A stretch of 64,000 nt of DNA from contig QBVV01000001.1 of NCBI GenBank assembly GCA_003284265.1, forward strand, positions 1 through 64,000, written 5' to 3'. The stretch is from SAR116 cluster bacterium AG-313-A07 (GTDB lineage: Bacteria > Pseudomonadota > Alphaproteobacteria > Thalassobaculales > Thalassobaculaceae). The first letter of the stretch is position 1, and each line of letters opens with the position of its first letter. This document shows, in pieces, positions 9,903-19,128 of this stretch. The translations under genes were made by a program, and so were the position numbers. The notes under the pieces were generated by a model. That model was not told the DNA's origin. It did no database searches and saw only the letters and a list, made by a program, of their open reading frames with translations.

Positions 9903-10952
9903 ATGAGTAATAAAAATCAGAAAAAACCAATAGCGTCATTCGAAGAAGTAAGATTGCTTATTGATGAGCTTCCTGGTCCTGATTATGAAAGCCAAAGCGC
10001 TGCTGCGGAAAGAGAATCTAAATTGACCAAACCTAAAGGTGCTCTTGGAAAGCTTGAGCAAATTGTGGCTTGGCTGGCTACCTGGCAAGGTGAGTATCCA
10101 CCAAAAATTAATCATCCACGCACCGCTGTATTCGCAGCAAATCACGGTGTTGCTAATCTAGGAGTTTCAGCATTTCCTAGTTCTGTTACAGAACAGATGG
10201 TGCAGAATTTCATATCTGGGGGAGCTGCTGTCAATCAACTGTGTAAAGTTTTCGACTCAGATTTACGTGTATACGAATTAGCGTTGGACCAACCAACCAA
10301 CGACTTTACAAAAGGCCCAGCGATGACTGAAGCAGAATGCGCGCATGCAATGGCATATGGGATGATGGCAGTTGAACCGGGTTTAGATGTTTTGTGTCTA
10401 GGAGAAATGGGTATAGGTAACACTACATCGGCATCGGCACTTTCACTGGCTCTTTTTGGTGGCAACGCGAAGGATTGGGTCGGAAGTGGGACGGGTATTT
10501 CTTCTGGTTCCTTAGATAAAAAAATTAAAATAGTCCAACAAGCGTGTGAACTGCATAGGAATATTAAGGGGGATCCACTGGCAATTTGTGCAGCTTTAGG
10601 TGGATTGGAACTAGCCGCTATAGCTGGTGCAATACTCGCAGCTAGATTGGCTAGGGTCCCTGTCGTGTTAGATGGTTTTGCATGTACCGTTGCCGCAGCA
10701 ATTTTATATGCAATTAAACCTTGTACAATTGATCATTGTCTTGTCTCCCATTGTTCTGTTGAGCCTGGACACAAAAAACTTTTAGGTAAAATAAGTAAAG
10801 AATCATTATTAGACTTGGGGATGCGATTAGGCGAAGGATCTGGAGCGACACTTGCACTCGGTATAATACGCGCCGCTATCGAATGTCACCTGGGGATGGC
10901 AACGTTCGAAGATGCTGGTGTAAGTAAATCTAAACCCATCAAAATTGTCTAA
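9903..10952 (+). CDS. cobT: nicotinate-nucleotide:dimethylbenzimidazole phosphoribosyltransferase
   Basis: A 349-residue protein with CobT landmarks: PKGALGKLE near the N-terminus, FAANHGV, GEMGIGNTTSASALS, and the C-terminal LGEGSGATLALGIIRAA that carries the catalytic Glu. It makes alpha-ribazole phosphate, the lower ligand precursor, from nicotinate mononucleotide and a base. AAGGTGAAAG lies just before the ATG. With cobS and cobC opposite, this forms a lower-ligand assembly set. No corrin ring genes are present, so these genes alone could serve either salvage or de novo synthesis. Confidence 0.96.
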   Translation: MSNKNQKKPIASFEEVRLLIDELPGPDYESQSAAAERESKLTKPKGALGKLEQIVAWLATWQGEYPPKINHPRTAVFAANHGVANLGVSAFPSSVTEQMVQNFISGGAAVNQLCKVFDSDLRVYELALDQPTNDFTKGPAMTEAECAHAMAYGMMAVEPGLDVLCLGEMGIGNTTSASALSLALFGGNAKDWVGSGTGISSGSLDKKIKIVQQACELHRNIKGDPLAICAALGGLELAAIAGAILAARLARVPVVLDGFACTVAAAILYAIKPCTIDHCLVSHCSVEPGHKKLLGKISKESLLDLGMRLGEGSGATLALGIIRAAIECHLGMATFEDAGVSKSKPIKIV

Positions 10953-10993
10953 TCGGTACTCAATGACAGCAGGATGGTTTTAAGAATATGTAT

Positions 10994-11200
10994 TTAACTA
11001 ACTTTTATATTTTCAGCCGCTGACCTTCCATCTTTCCCATCTACTAAGTCATATGAAACAGAATCATTTTCATTTAATGTATCAACATTTGATGCATGAA
11101 GGGCTGTGATATGAACAAAAACGTCATTCCCGCCCTCATCAGGTTGTATAAAGCCAAAACCCTTTGCGTTGTTAAACCATTTCACTTTACCAGTTGGCAT
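10994..11200 (-). CDS. cold-shock domain protein
   Basis: A 68-residue CspA-family protein with RNP-1 KGFGFIQ and RNP-2 DVFVHITAL, which bind single-stranded nucleic acid. I place the start at ATG 11200 (MPTGKVKWFNN). The longer frame up to 11242 adds residues not found in the family, and GGAAAG sits 6 bases upstream of the chosen ATG. The protein likely acts as an RNA chaperone. It is a single gene, convergent with cobT and divergent from the CoA-transferase. Confidence 0.95.
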   Translation of the reverse strand: MPTGKVKWFNNAKGFGFIQPDEGGNDVFVHITALHASNVDTLNENDSVSYDLVDGKDGRSAAENIKVS

Positions 11201-11421
11201 ATTCTTTCCACTTCGTAGTAATTCATTATTACGGATAAACAATTAATTGATACGTTCTACTTGTCTTAATATATAAACCTTTGAGATCACATTGTTACAT
11301 CAGAATCATTATAAAACTAGTAGCTTTATATAATATCAAGGTTGATTTTTCGACTAAGGACGTGAATTCGACTATTATTATTATAAAACTCAAAATAGTT
11401 TACCATGTGAGGAGTTTTGAA

Positions 11422-12606
11422 ATGCCTTCAAGAAAAGGTCCTTTATCTAGATTCAAAGTTCTTGATTTAACGCGTGCAAGAGCAGGTCCCACTGCTGCTC
11501 GAATGCTCGCTGATTGGGGTGCGGAAACGATAAAGATAGAACAGCCCGAATATCTTTCTGAGGTTCCCCTTGGTGGAGCTCGTGAAGGATTTGATTTCCA
11601 AAATCTTCATCGTAATAAGCGATCAGTCACTATAAATTTAAAAGAGCCGAAGGGCGTCGATATTTTTCTGAAGATGGCTAGAAACGCGGATGTTATAATC
11701 GAAAATTATCGTCCAAACGTTAAAAATAAACTAGGAATAGATTATGATGCTGTCCGTACTATCAATCCAAAAATAGTTTATGGGAGTATATCAGGATTTG
11801 GCCAAACTGGACCTTATTCGGAAAGGGCAGGGTTGGATCAAATTGCCCAAGGTTTGGGAGGCTTAATGTCCGTAACTGGAATGCCTGGAGATGGACCAGT
11901 TCGAGTTGGCATCCCAATCGCAGATTTAACTGCAGGATTGAATTTAGCTTATGGAATATTATTGGCGCTTCTAGAAAGGGAAGTATCTGGCGAAGGACAG
12001 TGGGTGAAAACTTCATTATTAGAGGCTCAAATAATGATGATGGATCTGCAAGCCGCACGATATATCATCGATAATGAAGTACCTGCGCAGGAAGGAAATA
12101 ACCATCCAACTAATACTCCGACAGGAGTTTTTAGAACCAAAGATGGCTTAATAAACATTCAGGCCTCTGCGGATCATCTTTTTAAACGAATGTGTGATAC
12201 CCTTGGGGCTCCAGAAATTTATAAGAACCAAAATTATAAAACAAACAGTTCGCGTACTTTAAACCGACAGAGTATCAATGATGAGATAGATGCTTATACG
12301 ATCAAAAAACCTACTGATTTTTGGGTGGAAGCCTTTGCCAAAGCGGGTGTGCCATGCGGACCTATCCATAACATGCAGCAAGTATTTGATGATCCGCAAG
12401 TTCAAACTTTGAGTATGAGTCCGGAAATACAGCACCCCCGTCTGGGTCTACTTAAAATGGTTGGCCAAGCTACTAAGCTAACGCGCACGCCTCAAGTGAT
12501 GCATTCACCTACTCCAGATTTGGGACAACATACTGAAGAAATACTGTTGGAATTAGGAATAAATAGAGACGAATTTGAAACACTAAAGAAACAAGGTGTA
12601 ATTTAA
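11422..12606 (+). CDS. CaiB/BaiF family (class III) CoA-transferase
   Basis: A 394-residue class III CoA-transferase. The N-terminal FKVLDLTRARAGPTAARML block, the NLHRNKRSVTINLK strand and the catalytic Asp at residue 139 (ERAGLDQIAQGLGGL) are all present. The enzyme moves CoA between carboxylic acids; the substrate pair cannot be read from sequence. The start is ATG 11422 with GAGGAG 8 bases upstream; an upstream TTG frame adds 47 residues without family similarity. The crotonase gene follows 66 bases downstream, which suggests an acid activated to a CoA ester and then hydrated, isomerised or cleaved. Confidence 0.93.
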   Translation: MPSRKGPLSRFKVLDLTRARAGPTAARMLADWGAETIKIEQPEYLSEVPLGGAREGFDFQNLHRNKRSVTINLKEPKGVDIFLKMARNADVIIENYRPNVKNKLGIDYDAVRTINPKIVYGSISGFGQTGPYSERAGLDQIAQGLGGLMSVTGMPGDGPVRVGIPIADLTAGLNLAYGILLALLEREVSGEGQWVKTSLLEAQIMMMDLQAARYIIDNEVPAQEGNNHPTNTPTGVFRTKDGLINIQASADHLFKRMCDTLGAPEIYKNQNYKTNSSRTLNRQSINDEIDAYTIKKPTDFWVEAFAKAGVPCGPIHNMQQVFDDPQVQTLSMSPEIQHPRLGLLKMVGQATKLTRTPQVMHSPTPDLGQHTEEILLELGINRDEFETLKKQGVI

Positions 12607-12672
12607 AGTTTAATCTTAATTAACATCACGCCATTCTAGAAAAATTTGGAATAAAAATAGTTAGGAGAAGCA

Positions 12673-13467
12673 ATGGAATTATCAACACAAAAAATATTGG
12701 CTCATAATGATGGCCCTGTTGGACGTATTATTTTAAATAACCCGGAACGTCGAAATGCAATATCACTCGATATGTGGCAGGGTATTTCAGAAGCGTTTGA
12801 TCAATTTTCAGAAAACCCTCAAATTAGGTGTGTTGTAATGTCAGGAGCTGGAGACAAAGCATTCGCTTCAGGTGCTGATATTTCCCAGTTTAAGGAACGA
12901 AGATCGAACGCAGACGCCGCGGAAGAATATGCCCGAATTTCCATGGCCGGTAGACAAAAGATGTTAAATTGCGAAAAACCCTTTATAGCGCAAATAAGGG
13001 GTTTCTGTATGGGAGGGGGTTTGGGAATAGCCCTTGCCGCAGATATCCGAATTGCATCGGAAGATTCGCAATTTGGGGTCCCCGCTGCGCGTTTATCAAT
13101 TGCATATGATCGATTGAACCTAGGAAATTTAGTGGCTCTTGTTGGACCGTCAAAAGCTAAAGAAATATTATTAACAGCAAAACGCTATTCGGGTGTAGAG
13201 GCTGAGAAAATGGGTTTGATTAACTCGTGCGTGCCAATTTCAGATTTAGAGACTACCGTAGCAGATATAACGGATAGAATATCCGAGAACGCGCCGCTCT
13301 CAATGAAAGCGTCCAAATTGACAATAAATGAGTTGATGAAAGATAATTCTGCATTCGATGGCACATTGGTCGATGGGCTCACTCGAGATTGTTTTGATAG
13401 TAAAGATTATCAGGAGGGACAAGAAGCTTTTTTGAATAAACGAAAACCAGTTTTTACAGGAGAGTAA
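12673..13467 (+). CDS. enoyl-CoA hydratase/isomerase family protein (crotonase fold)
   Basis: A 264-residue crotonase-fold protein. The oxyanion-hole segments are ASGADISQF and FCMGGGLGIALAADIRIA. The segment that in true hydratases carries the first catalytic Glu reads FGVPAARLSIAYD, with Ala at that position, and the second Glu site is also not evident (LNLGNLVALVG). A classical hydratase reaction is therefore doubtful. Other crotonase chemistry (isomerase, lyase, hydrolase) is open. The ribosome site AGGAGAAG precedes the ATG. Probably cotranscribed with the CoA-transferase upstream. Confidence 0.9.
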   Translation: MELSTQKILAHNDGPVGRIILNNPERRNAISLDMWQGISEAFDQFSENPQIRCVVMSGAGDKAFASGADISQFKERRSNADAAEEYARISMAGRQKMLNCEKPFIAQIRGFCMGGGLGIALAADIRIASEDSQFGVPAARLSIAYDRLNLGNLVALVGPSKAKEILLTAKRYSGVEAEKMGLINSCVPISDLETTVADITDRISENAPLSMKASKLTINELMKDNSAFDGTLVDGLTRDCFDSKDYQEGQEAFLNKRKPVFTGE

Positions 13468-13567
13468 TAAGATGAGAGACTTGGCCTAAAATTTGCTAAG
13501 CAAGAAAAGTGTAACGGATTATACTTGTTGAACAACCGAAGAATCTAATAAATATTAAGGGATAGAA

Positions 13568-14797
13568 ATGGCATTTAGCCCCGTACAAAGTAAACCAAAA
13601 GGACCAAGTCAGGAATATTTGTTATTAGACTATTTGCAGCGACTGGGTAGAAGCGTAGACGGTAGAATGGCTGTCCATCTCCATCTATCTAGATTGCGTC
13701 CTCAAAACCGACAAGAACATCACATTCGTATAGCAGCAACAACATTCGAAAGTCTCTCTCATTTATATGATGGCCAAGTTTTCACGCTAGGCTCTTCGGA
13801 TCTAGTCTTTATCTGCAAAGATGCACCGATTGAGGATATAGACGCTACAATTCTTAAAATTAGGCACCTTTTTAACGAGGATCCATTAACATTTGGAGAA
13901 GAAGAAGAGGATATGGCCCGGTTCTCAACTTGGTATAATGTTGAGACACAACATGCGGAAATGCTCGATTTGATCAAACAGATGCATCGCGAGCGAGAAC
14001 GTAAAAACAGAGTCTCATCTGCTAGACGAAATGATCCAAATTCGGATCAAGCAGGCTTAAAAATGTTGACACCGGAGCAGCTGGGAAAGCTAGAGGACTT
14101 TTTAGCCCGAGCAGATTTGTCGAATCTGATGCGACGGCAACCGGTTTGCGCCATCACACCTTCAAATCCAAACCCACAGGCAATTTTCCAAGAGCTATAC
14201 ATTTCTATAGATAAACTGAGGGACTCAATTCTTCCTGATTATGACTTAGCTTCTAGCTTGTGGTTATTTAGACATCTGACGCAGACCCTGGATTTGCGAA
14301 TGTTACAAGTGTTAATACACAATGATGACTCTACCATCGATAGTTCATTTAGCATCAATATGAATGTTCAAACGATATTATCTCCATCTTTTTTACAATT
14401 TGATAATAGTTTGAAGGCTGTAGCTAGGGGTACTGTGGTTATCGAACTACAACCAATTGATATCTTCAGTGACATGGGTGCTTATATGTTTGCAAGGGAT
14501 TTCATGCGTGAAAGGGGATATCGAATAGCTTTGGATGGACTTAACCATCAAATATTACAGTTCATTGACAGAGAGCAACTTGGGTTTGATCTTTTAAAAC
14601 TCATTTGGAGTCCAGAAATGGCCGATGATAATTCTGGTACACGACTAGATACTTTAAAAGAGCACGTTGATCGGTGTGGACGCGCTCGGTTAATAATAGC
14701 CAGGTGCGACTCCGATGAGGCTGTGCGTTTTGGCCAAAGCCTTGGTAGTACTGTTTACCAGGGCCATTATATAGATCGATTGCTTGCAAATTCTTAA
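13568..14797 (+). CDS. degenerate GGDEF/EAL-like protein
   Basis: A 409-residue cytoplasmic protein. The C-terminal half (about 215-405) follows the order of an EAL domain but has lost its chemistry: SINMNVQTILSPSF stands for the LSINLS region, VVIELQP for the metal-binding EITE, GYRIALDGLN for the LDDFG motif, and IIARCDSDEA for the EGVE region, ending in VYQGHYIDRLL. The N-terminal part (30-110) may be a decayed GGDEF-like fold, and residues 130-150 are rich in charged residues and may form a helix. It is unlikely to cleave cyclic di-GMP; a binding or scaffolding role is possible. AAGGGA precedes the ATG. Confidence 0.7.
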   Translation: MAFSPVQSKPKGPSQEYLLLDYLQRLGRSVDGRMAVHLHLSRLRPQNRQEHHIRIAATTFESLSHLYDGQVFTLGSSDLVFICKDAPIEDIDATILKIRHLFNEDPLTFGEEEEDMARFSTWYNVETQHAEMLDLIKQMHRERERKNRVSSARRNDPNSDQAGLKMLTPEQLGKLEDFLARADLSNLMRRQPVCAITPSNPNPQAIFQELYISIDKLRDSILPDYDLASSLWLFRHLTQTLDLRMLQVLIHNDDSTIDSSFSINMNVQTILSPSFLQFDNSLKAVARGTVVIELQPIDIFSDMGAYMFARDFMRERGYRIALDGLNHQILQFIDREQLGFDLLKLIWSPEMADDNSGTRLDTLKEHVDRCGRARLIIARCDSDEAVRFGQSLGSTVYQGHYIDRLLANS

Positions 14798-14830
14798 TCA
14801 GGGATGCTGATGTACTGTATAAAGGTGAAG

Positions 14831-15610
14831 TTAGTCCGGGTAATAATTTGATATCGCTATTATAAGGGTTGCTGAACTAATAAGAGTTAGAACGATTAGT
14901 GAGAAGTTTCTGAAATAGTTTCTGCCGTATTTAACAAAAAATTGAGTTCCAACCCAGGTAGAGCCAACATAGATTGGGAAGAATAAAATACTTACGAAAA
15001 TAACTTCCGTTGTGAAAAGATTGTGATACCAAAGTGGAATAATGCCACAAATTCCTAATGCGGTCACAGCTCCTATTACATTGGCTCTTTGTTCTTCTGT
15101 AGTGCCTGGTTTTGAGAGGGCAACTGCTACCGCTGGGGGACCTCCAATACCCGCTGAACCCTGAATAAGTCCAGCGCCAATCCCTATGCCAACCAAAAAC
15201 TTTTTGTTCGAATGGGCGCTGATTTTGACATCTTTGTAGAGCATGAGCACCATACACATGACGGTTATTGATATTGCCATTTTCATGAAAATCGGATCTA
15301 TACTGACTAATAACCAAGTGCCAAAAGGTGCGGCAAACATGGCTGCGAAGCCAAATGGAATAACAAAACCCCTGTCAGCTTTCTTAATAGCTATTGGCAG
15401 CAGTTGTAACATCGAAGGAAGCCCACTCAGGGTTGCAATTGCTACAGCCGAACGGGGTCCTAAAATGACACTTGCTGTCATAACTATGATGAGTGATGCA
15501 CCGAAACCAACAAAGCCACGAACAATACCAGCTAATAAAATGCCCAGCCCGATTAAAACCAAATCCCCTAAATTAAAAACATCAACTATTGCTAGTATAG
15601 TACTCGACAT
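14831..15610 (-). CDS. TauE/SafE family sulfite or sulfonate exporter
   Basis: A 259-residue polytopic inner membrane protein with about eight hydrophobic segments and the family features GFVGFGASLI near the N-terminus and GSAGIGGPPAVAVAL in the second repeat. Members export sulfite, sulfonates or related organic anions, often after sulfonate breakdown. The substrate here is unknown, and no sulfonate catabolic genes are adjacent. Convergent with the EAL-like gene. Confidence 0.9.
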   Translation of the reverse strand: MSSTILAIVDVFNLGDLVLIGLGILLAGIVRGFVGFGASLIIVMTASVILGPRSAVAIATLSGLPSMLQLLPIAIKKADRGFVIPFGFAAMFAAPFGTWLLVSIDPIFMKMAISITVMCMVLMLYKDVKISAHSNKKFLVGIGIGAGLIQGSAGIGGPPAVAVALSKPGTTEEQRANVIGAVTALGICGIIPLWYHNLFTTEVIFVSILFFPIYVGSTWVGTQFFVKYGRNYFRNFSLIVLTLISSATLIIAISNYYPD

Positions 15611-15724
15611 TGTGGAGGCCTTTGGTAGGCATTTTAAAAAGGGAATAAAAACTCATATGATTAGTTTTAGGGATTATTTCCTATTTCGCTTTAATGTAAT
15701 TTTATAAATCTTCAAAACTTTCAG

Positions 15725-16603
15725 TCATTTCTCAAGCGGAGCAACACGAAGTAAAAATTCAATTACAGATTCGGCAAAAATGTCATTTCTATCTCCAGCT
15801 ACCATATGCGCTGCATTTGAAACATTCACATACTCAGCATGAGGACATTGATCAAGAAAACTTTGTGCCCCCTCTTCGCTGAGGACGTCAGATAGGCCCC
15901 CTCTTACCAGTAATACTGGGAGCTTAAGATTGTCTGCAGCTTTATGGAGTCGCTCCCGGTAATCGGGTGCTCCTGGTCGACTTGACCTTCTAGCTGGGTC
16001 CCAATGCCAGACATATTTTCCATTATCGGCCAGTCTCACGTTTTTGGCTAGCCCATCTAGGTTTCGGGGTCTTTTGCGGTGTGGTTGATAATTTGCGATC
16101 GCTTCAGCAACTTCCTCCAGGCTATCAAAACCATCAGGCTTTTGGTTCATAAATTCTTGTATTTTTGCTTGCCCAGCTGGTTCTATGCGTGGTGCCATAT
16201 CGACCATCACTAGTGCTTTAGCAGTCATACCCTTCTCACCAATAGCAACGAGGCTTGTACCGGCACCCATTGATGCTCCAACCAAAATGGGACTATCTGA
16301 TCCCAGTTCAGCAACCACACACTTTAAATCCTCAACCATTTTTTCGGCACCATAATTACCTTCGCCTGCCCAATCTGAATCACCGTGCCCGCGAGCATCA
16401 AGCGCTACGGCATGATAACCTGCTGCGCCCAGTGTCTCACCTGCCCCCTTCCATGCGTGTCGGGTTTGACCGCCACCGTGTTGTAAAATAACAAGTTGGT
16501 TTTTGGGATTACCCCAGGAATCACCGGCTATCTTTATACCGTCATGACCCTCCCAGATATGCTTTGGTATTGGTGTTCCAGGAAGACGTTTACCAGCGCT
16601 CAT
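15725..16603 (-). CDS. alpha/beta hydrolase
   Basis: An alpha/beta hydrolase of 292 residues from ATG 16603, which has AAGGGA about 10 bases upstream. A longer frame to 16675 adds a Lys/Phe-rich stretch without clear relatives. The oxyanion-hole HGGG (LQHGGGQTRHAW), the nucleophile elbow GASMG, an acid near LSDVLSEE and the late His in NAAHMVAGD make a complete catalytic triad. The substrate is unknown; esters, epoxides and haloalkanes are all possible in this fold. It stands between tauE and the class II aldolase on the same strand. Confidence 0.88.
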   Translation of the reverse strand: MSAGKRLPGTPIPKHIWEGHDGIKIAGDSWGNPKNQLVILQHGGGQTRHAWKGAGETLGAAGYHAVALDARGHGDSDWAGEGNYGAEKMVEDLKCVVAELGSDSPILVGASMGAGTSLVAIGEKGMTAKALVMVDMAPRIEPAGQAKIQEFMNQKPDGFDSLEEVAEAIANYQPHRKRPRNLDGLAKNVRLADNGKYVWHWDPARRSSRPGAPDYRERLHKAADNLKLPVLLVRGGLSDVLSEEGAQSFLDQCPHAEYVNVSNAAHMVAGDRNDIFAESVIEFLLRVAPLEK

Positions 16604-16746
16604 TTTCAAAAATCCCTTAGACTTGAAATAACATTTAAAGATCAATTTAATCGGTAATTTGTTGAGGCAGGTCAAGCCTAAGGAGAAATAAAATTGTTTA
16701 TCTAACGCATTATACAGAACGGTGATATCGATTTGTAGTTCATTTT

Positions 16747-17379
16747 TTAATTAGGATATAATTCGTTTAATGTATTGACTTGTTTTTCATTTAAATATTG
16801 GGTTTTCATATTTCTCAGTAAAAGAAAAAGTCGCGCTGTTTCCTCCAATTCCTCAATGGCATAAACAGCATCTTCTAGCGTTTTTCCTGCGACCACAGGC
16901 CCATGATTGGCTAACAGAACTGCGTGATGATTTGAGGCCATTTCTTTGACCGCCCTTGCTAAGTTAATATCTCCTGGGGGGAAATATGGAACTAGAGGTA
17001 ACTTACCTATTTTCATTACGTAATAAGCTGTGATCGGCGGGAGTACATTTTTTTTATCTATATCTGCTAAGCAACTGACTGCCACAGAGTGTGTAGAGTG
17101 TAAATGAACAACCGCTCCAGAATTGGGTCGCTCATCATACATTGCGATGTGAAGAAAACTCTCTTTTGTTGGACTTTTTCCAGAGATCAAATTTCCATCG
17201 AAATCCAACTTAGAAATTTCGTTTGGATCGAGATTTCCCATAGAGGAACCCGTAGGGGTCATTAACCATCCATCGTCAAGGCGGACGGATATATTACCAG
17301 AGCTACCGATGGTAAGTCCTCTCTCAAACAGAGATTTTGCTAATCTGCATATTGAATCGCGTTCGGTAGTCTCACTCAT
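16747..17379 (-). CDS. class II aldolase/adducin family protein
   Basis: A 210-residue class II aldolase fold. Phosphate-loop residues lie in SSGNISVRL (26-34). Glu73 (PTKE) is at the catalytic base position, and the zinc ligands appear as His92 and His94 (VVHLHSTHS) and His159 (ANHGPV). The family includes fuculose and ribulose phosphate aldolases and the OtnC-type 3-oxo-tetronate 4-phosphate decarboxylases. No tetronate kinase or isomerase sits beside it, so the substrate is open. The CoA-transferase gene upstream on the same strand ends 75 bases before this start. Confidence 0.87.
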   Translation of the reverse strand: MSETTERDSICRLAKSLFERGLTIGSSGNISVRLDDGWLMTPTGSSMGNLDPNEISKLDFDGNLISGKSPTKESFLHIAMYDERPNSGAVVHLHSTHSVAVSCLADIDKKNVLPPITAYYVMKIGKLPLVPYFPPGDINLARAVKEMASNHHAVLLANHGPVVAGKTLEDAVYAIEELEETARLFLLLRNMKTQYLNEKQVNTLNELYPN

Positions 17380-17453
17380 TTAATTTCCCGGTGTGGGTTT
17401 TCATAGATTGCGTGCCTCAGTTTATCAATGAGTGCACATTCTGAATAGATAGT

Positions 17454-18572
17454 TTATTCTTCATTTAATTTTGGAGCTTTAGAATTGTCTCCAGCTCGTT
17501 GTCCATTAAAACTTATTGGAAGACCGTGAAACTGCCCATCACTATTTTCATAGGGCTGATACATTATATCTAATTCTTTCGTCTGGGCTAATTCGAGAAC
17601 TTCTGGCACCGTATTTAACGGTCCATTGGGGACTCCAACGGCATCGAGTTTTTTTTGCCAATATTCCCTAGGCTTCGTTATCATAATGCTCTCTACCATG
17701 GTATTGATTTCCTCGCGACGCTCCACGCGCAGTTCATTTGTTAAATAATTAGGTTTGTTAATCCATTCCGTTTGATCAAGGGCCGTTGCGAATTTCCGCC
17801 ATAGTCGTTCATTACCTGGGCAAACCATTAAGGGTCCATCAGCGCAATTAAATGCTTGATAGGGAGCTAAAGAGGGATGACCCGATGATAGTCGTTGAGG
17901 GAGCATTCCTGCTGCGGAGAACATCGCCGCATGCGTAGAAACCCACATTAGTCCCGTTTCGAAGAGGGAAGTATCCACAACGCATCCTCTTCCAGTATTT
18001 GAGCGTTGCGCAATTGCAGAAAGAATTCCTATTGCTGTCCACATGCCTGTGGAAAGATCGATAATAGATACTCCAACGCGAGCTGGTGGTGAATTTGGAT
18101 CTCCATTTATCGACATTAAGCCAGCCACTGCCTGTATGATAGGCTCGTATCCAGGGCGATCTTTCCATGGACCTTTATGGCCAAATGCTCCCAGGTTTGC
18201 GTAAATGAGTTCAGGAAATTGTTTAGTCAGAGTATTTGAGTCAAAACCGAATTTCTTAGGAACGTCACTTCTAATATTATGTACGAATATATCAGATTTA
18301 CCGATTAAATTAATTAAGCTGTCACAATCTTCTTTCTTATTCAGGTCAATTATAGTGCTCTTTTTTCCGCGATTTAGTGCGACAAACGCCACGGCTGGTG
18401 AATCATCTTCATCGATGAATGGAGGGCCCCACCTTCTAGCATCGTCGCCCTCTGGCCTTTCTACTTTCAGCACCTCAGCACCTAAGAAGGTAAGTATTTG
18501 GCCACAATAAGGTCCAGCCAGATTTTGTCCAAATTCTACAACTTTAATACCGGAAAGTGGGCCTTGGGACAT
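17454..18572 (-). CDS. CaiB/BaiF family CoA-transferase with Glu at the catalytic Asp position
   Basis: A class III CoA-transferase of 372 residues from ATG 18572, which has GGGAGG close upstream; the longer frame begins at TTG. The N-terminal VVEFGQNLAGPYCGQIL and LNRGKKSTIIDLN blocks are typical. The residue aligned with the catalytic Asp of formyl-CoA transferase is Glu143 (RPGYEPIIQAVAGL). Length and remaining motifs are otherwise normal, so it may still act, possibly on another substrate. A PaaI-type thioesterase gene lies just upstream and a class II aldolase downstream on the same strand, which suggests one operon for an organic acid. Confidence 0.9.
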   Translation of the reverse strand: MSQGPLSGIKVVEFGQNLAGPYCGQILTFLGAEVLKVERPEGDDARRWGPPFIDEDDSPAVAFVALNRGKKSTIIDLNKKEDCDSLINLIGKSDIFVHNIRSDVPKKFGFDSNTLTKQFPELIYANLGAFGHKGPWKDRPGYEPIIQAVAGLMSINGDPNSPPARVGVSIIDLSTGMWTAIGILSAIAQRSNTGRGCVVDTSLFETGLMWVSTHAAMFSAAGMLPQRLSSGHPSLAPYQAFNCADGPLMVCPGNERLWRKFATALDQTEWINKPNYLTNELRVERREEINTMVESIMITKPREYWQKKLDAVGVPNGPLNTVPEVLELAQTKELDIMYQPYENSDGQFHGLPISFNGQRAGDNSKAPKLNEE

Positions 18573-18601
18573 TTTGCCTCCCAAAATATAGTAAAAGAAC
18601 T

Positions 18602-19036
18602 TTATTTATCCTTGAACATAACTCTTATTATTGATGAGCAGCTAAAAACGGATATATTGTCTGCTAATATTTCACAATCCACAAAAGCCATGCGCTTGGT
18701 TCTATGATTAAGTTTGGGAAATGCTTCTAGCAGGGCACCTTCCGGTGCTGGTTTTTGAAAATTGGCAGTTAAAGATACTGTTACTGAGCTTTCGTATTCA
18801 TCACCTTTACAAGCTTCATGACAAACAGCTAGATCAGCTAGTGTCATTAGTAATCCCCCGTGGGCAACCAAATTGCTATTACATTGACTGCGGCCTACCC
18901 GAATTGATACGATTGTTTTTCCATCTTGGTTGCCAAGATAAAAAGGCCCGCTTTTCATTTCGAAGGGATCATCTGGATAGGGGATTACAAAACCATTATT
19001 AATAAATTCTGATTCTGTATTTTTGTCTATAGTCAT
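18602..19036 (-). CDS. PaaI-type hotdog thioesterase
   Basis: A 144-residue single hotdog domain with the PaaI/YbgC-type segment NLVAHGGLLMTLADLAVCHEA, which packs the active-site helix, and a later VSLTANFQKPAPEG strand. It probably hydrolyses an acyl-CoA thioester. No signal peptide. It begins a strand with the Glu-type CoA-transferase (29 bases apart) and diverges from the alcohol dehydrogenase. No strong ribosome site was seen. Confidence 0.85.
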   Translation of the reverse strand: MTIDKNTESEFINNGFVIPYPDDPFEMKSGPFYLGNQDGKTIVSIRVGRSQCNSNLVAHGGLLMTLADLAVCHEACKGDEYESSVTVSLTANFQKPAPEGALLEAFPKLNHRTKRMAFVDCEILADNISVFSCSSIIRVMFKDK

Positions 19037-19128
19037 TTACGGCTCGAAGATTGTTAGAGTGATGGTTCAACAGAGTTATTTATAATAATACTATTCGCTC
19101 GATAGCAAACCATTAAAAAGGATCATTG

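Noticed and set aside
11281-11421. 47-residue N-terminal extension of the CoA-transferase
   Set aside because: It starts at TTG, is rich in Ile and Lys without family similarity, and the ribosome site GAGGAG points to ATG 11422.
14931-15707. ORFs in other frames over tauE (128 and 154 codons)
   Set aside because: They lie opposite or within the well-supported tauE frame and have no features of their own.
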